NCBI GenBank assembly: GCA_003476445.1
Contig: DMUF01000040.1
Coordinates: 1,705 to 6,879 of the forward strand
DNA: 5,175 bases
Direction: 5' to 3'
Source: Gammaproteobacteria bacterium
GTDB taxonomy: Bacteria; Pseudomonadota; Gammaproteobacteria; Pseudomonadales; Azotimanducaceae
In this document: piece after piece, positions 1 to 4,858 of the stretch
Position numbering within the stretch: position 1 is the first letter of the stretch
Layout: the number at the start of each line of letters is the position of its first letter
Position numbers and translations under genes: made by a program
Notes under the pieces: model-generated
The model's input: the letters and a program-made list of their open reading frames with translations, nothing else
What the model was told of the DNA's origin: nothing
Database searches by the model: none

Positions 1-615
1 GCGCTCTCGACGCGCAACGACGAGCCGACGCGGGCCAGTCGGCCGTGGGACCGGGATCGCGACGGTTTTCTGCTCGGAGACGGCGCGGGCGTGCTCGTGC
101 TCGAGGAATATGAACGCGCTAAGGCGCGTGGCGCGAAGATCTACTGCGAAATCGTTGGCTTCGGCATGAGCGGCGATGCGTATCACATCACGAGCCCTGC
201 GGAGAACGGCGCCGGCGCGGTCGCGTCGATGCGCAACGCGCTCAAGGATGCCGGGCTCGCACCGTCTGACATCGATTACATCAATGCGCACGGCACATCG
301 ACACCGCTTGGCGATGTAGCCGAAACCCATGCGATCAAGCACGTGTTCGGTGCCGACACGCAGGTCGCGGTGAATTCATCCAAGTCGATGGTCGGGCACC
401 TTCTTGGCGCGGCCGGTGCGGTAGAGGCTATCTTCACGATTCTTTCGATTCGCGATCAGACCCTGCATCCCACCATCAACCTTGAAAACCCGGGCGAAGG
501 TTGCGATCTTGATTACGTGCCGAACGCGGCACGTCAGACGCGCGTCCGTGCGGCACTCAGCAATTCCTTCGGATTCGGCGGCACCAACGGTACGCTGATC
601 TTTCGCGGCATCTGA
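1..615 (+). CDS. fabF: Beta-ketoacyl-ACP synthase II (FabF), C-terminal half; 5' end outside the window
   Basis: FabF condenses malonyl-ACP with acyl-ACP in each elongation round of type II fatty-acid synthesis in the cytosol. The visible 204 residues match the second half of a roughly 412-residue KAS II, reading in frame from base 1. The fragment begins with the conserved ALSTRND segment and the DGFLLGDGAG motif at residues 20-29. The first catalytic histidine lies in NAHGTSTP (His97 of the fragment, E. coli His303). The second lies in KSMVGHLLGAAG (His133, E. coli His340), with the conserved lysine at 128. The family's C-terminal signature NSFGFGGTNG and a natural IFRGI end are present. The nucleophilic cysteine and the true start lie upstream of the window, so integrity of the N-terminal half cannot be judged. 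The gene heads the fabF-mltG-tmk-holB block. Identification is firm; separation from FabB rests on the sequence resemblance and the gene order. Confidence 0.96.
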   Translation, partial: ALSTRNDEPTRASRPWDRDRDGFLLGDGAGVLVLEEYERAKARGAKIYCEIVGFGMSGDAYHITSPAENGAGAVASMRNALKDAGLAPSDIDYINAHGTSTPLGDVAETHAIKHVFGADTQVAVNSSKSMVGHLLGAAGAVEAIFTILSIRDQTLHPTINLENPGEGCDLDYVPNAARQTRVRAALSNSFGFGGTNGTLIFRGI

Positions 616-645
616 CGCCGGCTGCGGGTCATCGGGCGGTGCGCC
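616..645 (+). other. fabF-mltG junction, pabC absent
   Basis: Only 30 bases separate the fabF stop from the proposed mltG start. No GGAG-like ribosome site is present; the nearest purine-rich stretch is GGGCGG at 634-639, six bases before the GTG. There is no room for pabC, which occupies this place in E. coli and Pseudomonas. The fabF frame stays open through the gap, so the two genes lie in the same reading frame. Confidence 0.6.
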
Positions 646-1677
646 GTGCGTAATGGGCGGGGCGCTCGCCGCTCCCTGATAAGACGACTCGCGCTCCGCG
701 GCGTCGGGATCGGGCTCGCGCTTGTGCTGTTGGCGTGGCTTGGCTGGGCAGAAGCGAACCGGTGGCGCCATGACCCGCAGGCGCTGCGCGGCAGCGTGAC
801 CGTGCTGCTTCAGCGCGGCGAAGCGCTGCCGCAGCTCGCCCGCAAGCTTGCGAGTGCCGGCGTGCTGTCGCGACCGCGCCTCTGGGTGCTGCTCGCGCGT
901 TTCGATTCCAACCAGGCGTTTATCAAGGCAGGCGAGTACCGGATCACCGAAGCGGACACGCCGGCCACGCTCCTTGCGCGCCTGCGTGCCCACGATGTGG
1001 TGCGTCACCGCGTGACCCTGATCGAAGGTTGGACCCTGACGCAAATGCTGGATGCGCTTGCCCGCCATCCGATTGTGCGGCAGGCGCTCGGCGAAGACCG
1101 CCTTTCGCAGCTGGTCGCAGCGCTCGATCTGCCCTATGAAAATCCGGAGGGTCTGTTCTTTCCGGACACCTACGTATTTGAGCGCGGCACCTCAGACCTC
1201 GACATCCTGCGCCGTGCCTACGAGCGTATGGAAGCGGTTCTGGCGGACGCGTGGTCGCAACGCCAGCCCGACCTCCCGTTGGCAGATCCCTATGCGGCGC
1301 TGATCCTCGCGTCGATCATCGAGAAGGAAACCGGCCGCGCGGAGGACCGTGGTTTCATCGCCCAGGTTTTCGTTAACCGGCTACGGCTCGGCATGCGGCT
1401 GCAGACGGATCCAACCGTTATCTACGGACTCGGCGATCAGTTTCAAGGCGATCTGACCCGCGCGCACCTGGCCCAGGACACGCCGTACAATACGTACCGC
1501 CGTGGCGGGTTACCCCCAACCCCGATCGCGATGCCCGGCCGAGCGGCGCTGGAGGCAGCGCTGGCGCCTCCCGCAGGGGATCTGCTCTATTTCGTCAGTC
1601 GCGGCGATGGCACCACCGCCTTCTCGAAGACGCTGGATGCTCATAACCGTGCGGTCAGGGAGTTTCAGCTGCAATGA
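646..1677 (+). CDS. mltG: Endolytic murein transglycosylase MltG (YceG family)
   Basis: MltG is an inner-membrane lytic transglycosylase that cuts nascent peptidoglycan strands in the periplasm and is thought to terminate glycan chain growth. The 343 residues match the usual length (E. coli about 340). An arginine-rich cytosolic start is followed by one membrane segment at about residues 17-35. Next come a LysM-like subdomain at about 48-120 and the YceG catalytic domain. The catalytic region reads ASIIEKETG at 222-230; Glu226 is the likely catalytic acid (E. coli Glu218). It is followed by VFVNRLRLGMRLQTDPTVIYG and the NTYRRGGLPPTPIAMPG motif at 282-298. The start is a GTG. It is the only plausible start that keeps the basic N-terminus and the whole membrane helix, but no good Shine-Dalgarno precedes it, so translation may depend on fabF upstream. 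The 3' end overlaps tmk by four bases (ATGA). Confidence 0.96.
   Translation: MRNGRGARRSLIRRLALRGVGIGLALVLLAWLGWAEANRWRHDPQALRGSVTVLLQRGEALPQLARKLASAGVLSRPRLWVLLARFDSNQAFIKAGEYRITEADTPATLLARLRAHDVVRHRVTLIEGWTLTQMLDALARHPIVRQALGEDRLSQLVAALDLPYENPEGLFFPDTYVFERGTSDLDILRRAYERMEAVLADAWSQRQPDLPLADPYAALILASIIEKETGRAEDRGFIAQVFVNRLRLGMRLQTDPTVIYGLGDQFQGDLTRAHLAQDTPYNTYRRGGLPPTPIAMPGRAALEAALAPPAGDLLYFVSRGDGTTAFSKTLDAHNRAVREFQLQ
1658..1662 (+). promoter_or_regulatory. Probable ribosome binding site of tmk
   Basis: GGGAG inside the end of mltG lies 11 bases before the ATG at 1674 and 17 before a second in-frame ATG at 1680. The spacing is long but favours the first ATG, which also gives the ATGA overlap with the mltG stop. 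Confidence 0.45.
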
Positions 1678-2297
1678 CCATGCGTGGCCGATTCATCACG
1701 CTCGAGGGCGGTGAAGGCGCGGGCAAATCCACCAACCTGGCCTTCGTCGCTGCCTGGCTGCGTCAGCGTGGCATCACGCTGATTACCACCCGCGAGCCCG
1801 GCGGCACCCCGCTTGCGGAACAGATTCGCACGCTCCTGCTTGAGGTTCGCGAAGAGCCTGTCGCCGCGGTTGCCGAGCTGTTGCTCATGTTTTCGGCTCG
1901 AGCCCAACATCTGGCTCGTGTCATTGAGCCCGCGCTCGCGCGCGGTGACTGGGTGCTCTGTGATCGCTTCACCGACGCGACCTATGCCTATCAGGGCGGT
2001 GGCCGAGGTGTTAATCCGATGCTTATCAGAACGTTAGAAGAACTGGTTCAAGCAGATTTGCAGCCGGATCTCACGCTGTACCTCGATATAGACCCAGCGC
2101 TCGCAGAGGCGCGACTCGAAGGGCGCGAGCGGGACCGATTCGAACGTGAACAGGCAGCGTTCTTTGCCCGTGTGCGCGCGGTGTATCTCGAACGCGCAGC
2201 ACAGTTCGAGCGGTTTCGTGTGATCGATGCAGGGGCTCCGCTGGCGCAGGTTCAGAGCTCGATTGCGGTCGTCTTAAGCGCGTTCATTACCCCATGA
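1674..2297 (+). CDS. tmk: Thymidylate kinase (dTMP kinase)
   Basis: Thymidylate kinase phosphorylates dTMP to dTDP with ATP, the step feeding dTTP synthesis. The 207 residues are the normal length. The P-loop is GGEGAGKS at 12-19, with Lys18 and Ser19 for ATP and Mg binding. REPGGTP at 40-46 is the family dTMP-site motif. CDRFTDATYAYQGGGRG at 96-112 holds the DRF motif (97-99) and the substrate-contacting segment. The LID region GRERDRFE at 150-157 carries several arginines, as in the E. coli-type enzymes where the LID supplies catalytic basic residues. The start overlaps the mltG stop and the stop overlaps the holB start (both ATGA), implying coupled translation. Pairing tmk with holB is a widely conserved arrangement. 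A patch at 2011-2060 is clearly AT-richer than the rest, but the protein is intact through it. An alternative start is the ATG at 1680, two codons in. Confidence 0.97.
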   Translation: MTMRGRFITLEGGEGAGKSTNLAFVAAWLRQRGITLITTREPGGTPLAEQIRTLLLEVREEPVAAVAELLLMFSARAQHLARVIEPALARGDWVLCDRFTDATYAYQGGGRGVNPMLIRTLEELVQADLQPDLTLYLDIDPALAEARLEGRERDRFEREQAAFFARVRAVYLERAAQFERFRVIDAGAPLAQVQSSIAVVLSAFITP

Positions 2298-3172
2298 GCC
2301 TTCTGCCCTGGCATCTCGGTTCAGCCCGGGCGGCGGAAGCCAGCATCGCTTCCGATCGGGTTCCGCAGGGTTGGCTCGTGGTCGGGACCGAGGGTTGGGG
2401 GGAGCGAGAGTTCGGAAACTGGCTTGCGCTGCGTCTGCTCGATCTTGCGGTCGAGCTGGATGCGTCTGTCCTTGCGCACCCGGATCTGCTCTGGGCGGTG
2501 CCGGAGGGTGCGCTGCATCGAGTCGATGCCATTCGCGCGCTGGTCGAATTCGCGCAGGGCGGTCCTCAGGTTGCGCCGCGCAAGGTGATCGTTCTCGAAC
2601 AGGCGCATGCCATGAACCGCAATGCGGCCAACGCCCTGCTCAAAACACTCGAGGAACCGCCATCCGGCGTGCATCTGCTGTTGTTGACCAGTCGGCCGGG
2701 TCAGCTGTTGGCTACCGTGCGCAGCCGGTGCCAGCGGTCGGTGCTGCCCATTGATGGTGCGTCTGGGGTTGCCTGGCTTACCGCGCAGTTGCCCGATGTC
2801 GATGTGGAGTCGCTCCTGTTCGAGCAGGGCGGGGCGCCGCTTGCGGTGCTTGAAGCGCACGCCAACGCACGCGGGCCGATTGCCGAAGCGCTCGACGGCG
2901 CGCTGCGTGGAGCGGGTGTCAAGGAGCTCTCGGAGCGGTGGGCGAACGAAGGTCTTGCGGATGTGACCGGGCGCTGGCTGCGCTACGTGCAGGACGCCCT
3001 TGCCGGTGGTCGGCGACTGCCGGCTCTCGACCCTGTGCCTGCCCGCCGGTTGGCGATGTTCGCGCAGGAGCTGCAGTGGATTCGGCGTCAGCTGCTCGCC
3101 TCAAACAGCGTCAACGAGCGGCTTATGGCCGAGCGATTGCTCGATGGCTGGCGCGACTTGCTGAAAGCGTGA
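2294..3172 (+). CDS. holB: DNA polymerase III delta' subunit, zinc-module-less variant
   Basis: Delta' is the structural 'stator' of the clamp loader and helps load the sliding clamp with delta and the DnaX subunits. The best evidence is the AAA+ core: NRNAANALLKTLEEPP at 109-123 and LLATVRSRCQ at 138-147, with the SRC motif at 144-146 carrying the arginine finger Arg145. The N-terminal PWHLG at 5-9 resembles the E. coli start, which has PW at the same place. The protein is 292 residues against 334 in E. coli. Two things are odd. The P-loop position reads GTEGWGERE (31-39) and lacks the GK[ST] lysine; E. coli delta' is also non-functional there. The four-cysteine zinc module expected between the first helix and the HPD motif (62-64) is missing, and Cys146 is the only cysteine in the protein. 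The C-terminal helical collar region is more divergent. The start is coupled to the tmk stop by ATGA, with no separate ribosome site visible. Confidence 0.93.
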   Translation: MSLLPWHLGSARAAEASIASDRVPQGWLVVGTEGWGEREFGNWLALRLLDLAVELDASVLAHPDLLWAVPEGALHRVDAIRALVEFAQGGPQVAPRKVIVLEQAHAMNRNAANALLKTLEEPPSGVHLLLLTSRPGQLLATVRSRCQRSVLPIDGASGVAWLTAQLPDVDVESLLFEQGGAPLAVLEAHANARGPIAEALDGALRGAGVKELSERWANEGLADVTGRWLRYVQDALAGGRRLPALDPVPARRLAMFAQELQWIRRQLLASNSVNERLMAERLLDGWRDLLKA

Positions 3173-3257
3173 TGGCTGCCGCAGTTTCGGGGCGATCGTC
3201 GCGTTGACGGGGGAGCGTCACCTTCGGAGGATGGTGGGGTGTTACCGGAGCCCTCGG
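3173..3257 (+). promoter_or_regulatory. holB-pilZ leader with two small dyads and competing start sites
   Basis: These 85 bases are the longest gap in the plus-strand block, where the upstream genes overlap. They contain a dyad GCGA-TCG-TCGC at 3192-3202 and a second, TGACG-N6-CGTCA, at 3205-3220 with loop GGGGAG. A GGAGG at 3226-3230 directly abuts an in-frame ATG at 3231 with no spacer, and it could pair with nearby CCT or CACC. The stretch may control pilZ translation or hold a promoter; nothing here proves either. Confidence 0.35.
3247..3250 (+). promoter_or_regulatory. Probable ribosome binding site of pilZ
   Basis: GGAG seven bases before the ATG at 3258 has proper spacing. It supports this start over the in-frame ATG at 3231 and TTG at 3204, whose added residues do not resemble the PilZ family. 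Confidence 0.6.
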
Positions 3258-3608
3258 ATGACCCCTCAGCGCAGCCCCCGCAACGGCATTCTTTCCCTCT
3301 CGATCCCTGACAAGGCGGTCCTTCACGGTGCCTACATGCCCTTTGTCCGCAATGGCGGCTTGTTCATTCCCACGCGCAAGGAGTACCGGCTTGGTGACGA
3401 GGTTTTTCTGCTTCTGAGCCTGTTCGGCGAGGGTGAGAAGATCCCGGTGGCCGGCACGGTGATCTGGGTAACACCGCCTGGCGCGCAGGGCGCGCGTACG
3501 GCGGGCATCGGCGTTCAGTTCCATGCCGGTGACGATTCGGCGCGCAGCCGCATCGAAACGTCTTTGGCGGGCATGCTGCAGTCGGATCGTTACACGCATA
3601 CCATGTGA
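3258..3608 (+). CDS. pilZ: Type IV pilus assembly protein PilZ
   Basis: This is the small cytosolic PilZ-domain protein required for type IV pilus biogenesis. In Pseudomonas and Xanthomonas it works with the assembly ATPase PilB and the regulator FimX. The 116 residues fit the usual 117-118. Recognisable blocks are RNGILSLSI at 8-16, AYMPFVRNGGLFIPT at 25-39, YRLGDEVFLLL at 43-53 and KIPVAGTVIWVTP at 61-73. They are followed by GAQGARTAGIGVQF at 75-88 and the conserved C-terminal tail SDRYTHTM at 109-116. The c-di-GMP-binding signatures of canonical PilZ domains (RxxxR and [DN]xSxxG) are absent, with NGGLF at 32-36 in the second position, as in known pilus-type PilZ proteins. By family knowledge it probably does not bind c-di-GMP itself. 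The start at 3258 is chosen for its ribosome site and family length; an extension to 3231 cannot be excluded. Its place between holB and tatD matches Pseudomonas. It implies that the host makes type IV pili, though no other pilus gene is in the window. Confidence 0.95.
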   Translation: MTPQRSPRNGILSLSIPDKAVLHGAYMPFVRNGGLFIPTRKEYRLGDEVFLLLSLFGEGEKIPVAGTVIWVTPPGAQGARTAGIGVQFHAGDDSARSRIETSLAGMLQSDRYTHTM

Positions 3609-3626
3609 GCCAGCAGTCGCGCCCGC

Positions 3627-3646
3627 TCAGGGTGCGAACCCCCTGA
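3627..3646 (+). other. Short hairpin between pilZ and tatD
   Basis: TCAGGG (3627-3632) and CCCTGA (3641-3646) form a perfect 6-bp stem with an 8-base loop. An alternative fold pairs GGGT with ACCC across a GCGA tetraloop and leaves a CC bulge. The following bases, AAGTGG, contain no T-run, so it does not look like an intrinsic terminator. It lies 14 bases before the tatD ATG and could affect tatD initiation or mRNA stability. Confidence 0.4.
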
Positions 3647-3659
3647 AAGTGGCGCCGGC

Positions 3660-4418
3660 ATGCTCATCGACTCCCATTGTCATCTGAATCTGCTCGATCA
3701 TCCCGAGGCGGCGCTCGACCGCGCGCGGTTGTCGGGCATCGGCGGGTTTCTCTGTATTGGTGTTGAGCGCGAGCGCATCGGGCAGGTGCTTGAGCTGGCG
3801 CGAACGCATCCGGATGTCTGGGCGAGCGTCGGGCAGCATCCCGACGTTGCAGACGACGACCTCGACTGGATCGAGCCGCTCGCGGCGGAGCCTGCCGTGG
3901 TTGCCATCGGCGAAACAGGGCTCGACTTCCTGCACGCGGAGGAATCCCACGCTCGCCACGCGCAGTGCGAGCGCTTTGACCGTCAGCTCGAGCTTGCCGG
4001 TCGCCTGCGATTGCCCGTTGTCGTCCACACGCGTCTGGCGGAAGAGGAGACGGCGGCGTTGCTCGCCCGCCATGCAGGGGTCACGGGGGTGCTGCACTGT
4101 TTTACCGAGTCGTGGTCGCTCGCGAAGACGGCGCTCGATCTCGGCTACGTGATCTCGATCTCGGGTATCGTCACCTTTCGCAACGCCGAGAACGTGCGGG
4201 AGGTGGCGCGCCGGATACCTGCAGACCGACTTCTGGTGGAAACCGACTGTCCCTGGCTGGCCCCGGTTCCGTTCCGCGGCAAGCCAAATGAGCCCAGCTA
4301 TGTTTCGGCGACCGCCCGCGCGCTTGCGGAACTCCGCGGCGAGCCGCTCGATCAGCTCATCGAAAACACCACGGCGAACTTCTACCGGGCGTTTCCGCGC
4401 GCGAACTCCTCTTCGTAA
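3660..4418 (+). CDS. TatD-family metal-dependent hydrolase (YcfH-like)
   Basis: TatD-family proteins are TIM-barrel, two-metal hydrolases of the amidohydrolase superfamily. Several have DNase or 3'-5' exonuclease activity, but the physiological substrate of YcfH-type members is not settled. All expected ligands are visible: the HxH pair in DSHCHL (His6, His8), Glu85 in GETGLDF, His123 in VVHTR, His146 in VLHCFTE and Asp196 in ETDCPWL. The stretch ISGIVTFRNAENVREVARRIP (167-187) followed by LLVETD and LAPVPFRGKPNEP resembles E. coli YcfH more than TatD itself, and YcfH also follows holB in E. coli. Length (252) is close to the usual 255-265. The position after HTR, aspartate in E. coli YcfH, is leucine here (126). 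No clear ribosome site precedes the ATG, and a hairpin lies just upstream. The 3' end overlaps the convergent acetyltransferase gene by 37 bp. Confidence 0.94.
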   Translation: MLIDSHCHLNLLDHPEAALDRARLSGIGGFLCIGVERERIGQVLELARTHPDVWASVGQHPDVADDDLDWIEPLAAEPAVVAIGETGLDFLHAEESHARHAQCERFDRQLELAGRLRLPVVVHTRLAEEETAALLARHAGVTGVLHCFTESWSLAKTALDLGYVISISGIVTFRNAENVREVARRIPADRLLVETDCPWLAPVPFRGKPNEPSYVSATARALAELRGEPLDQLIENTTANFYRAFPRANSSS

Positions 4419-4427
4419 AGCCGGTAG
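4382..4427. repeat. Inverted repeat across the tatD/GNAT convergent ends
   Basis: CTACCGG (4382-4388) is exactly complementary to CCGGTAG (4421-4427), with a 32-base spacer that includes CGCGCGCG (4396-4403). The left arm contains the GNAT stop and the spacer contains the tatD stop. Neither strand has a T-run after the stem, so a bidirectional intrinsic terminator is not supported. A 7-bp match over this distance can occur by chance. Confidence 0.3.
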
Positions 4428-4858
4428 CCCGTCTCCTGCATGCCAAGGGCGCGGTAGGTGGCCATCGCCCCCGAATTTTCGTGCTCGACGTAGAGGCGAA
4501 TACCGCACGCGTCGCCGCTGGCTTGCGCTCGTTCGCGCACCGCGGCGTGCATGGCCGTGTACACGCCCTGGCGGCGCCGTTCGGGACGCACGTAGACGCT
4601 CTGGATCCACCAGAACCGGCCGTTGCGCCAGTCGCTCCACTCGTAGGTGACCATGAGGCTGCCGGCGCTGTACCCGTTCTGCTCCGCGACGAGATAGAAG
4701 CCGTCCTCGGGGCGCGCGAGCAGTCCGGACACGCCCGCCCGCAGCAGCTCCCGGTCGAGCGCGCGATCCTCGCTTTCCCGCGCCATCGCCAGATTGAAGT
4801 CCACCAGCACGTCGAGATCGGTGCGGGTGGCGGGTCGTACGCGGACGAAATCCTTCAT
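4382..4858 (-). CDS. GNAT-family N-acetyltransferase, substrate unknown
   Basis: GNAT enzymes transfer an acetyl group from acetyl-CoA to an amine. The 158 residues form one complete GNAT domain. It opens with VRVRPATRTDLD (5-16). The beta4 strand WWIQSVYVRPE at 83-93 leads into the acetyl-CoA pyrophosphate-binding turn RRQGVY at 95-100, which has Tyr where the usual [QR]xxGx[GA] motif has Gly or Ala. YVEHENSGAMATYRALGM (123-140) is the typical C-terminal motif with the conserved Asn and Tyr. The YEWSDWRNG stretch (72-80) ahead of beta4 is distinctive, but no substrate can be assigned. The ATG at 4858 is chosen because it overlaps the upstream peptidase stop (TGATG) and has AGGGAG five bases ahead. 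A TTG one codon earlier is in frame but less likely. It appears to be the last gene of a minus-strand unit that meets tatD tail to tail. Confidence 0.92.
   Translation of the reverse strand: MKDFVRVRPATRTDLDVLVDFNLAMARESEDRALDRELLRAGVSGLLARPEDGFYLVAEQNGYSAGSLMVTYEWSDWRNGRFWWIQSVYVRPERRRQGVYTAMHAAVRERAQASGDACGIRLYVEHENSGAMATYRALGMQETGYRLYEEEFARGNAR

Noticed and set aside
376..1068. A 230-codon minus-strand open frame antisense to fabF and mltG
   Set aside because: Low-complexity Arg/Ala/His-rich translation crosses two conserved genes and shows no family resemblance; it is a shadow of GC-rich codon use.
2321..2860. A 179-codon minus-strand open frame antisense to holB
   Set aside because: holB is confirmed in this region by its AAA+ motifs; the antisense translation has no recognisable motif.
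3204..3232. Sigma-70-like promoter with TTGACG and GAGGAT 17 bases apart before pilZ
   Set aside because: The -35 is good, but the -10 matches only three of six positions and the TTGACG is part of the dyad already described. It is too weak to annotate as a promoter.
3481..3495. GCGCGC-AGG-GCGCGC hairpin inside pilZ
   Set aside because: It falls in codons for the conserved PilZ segment PGAQGAR, so coding constraint and GC-rich codon choice explain it; there is no T-run after it.
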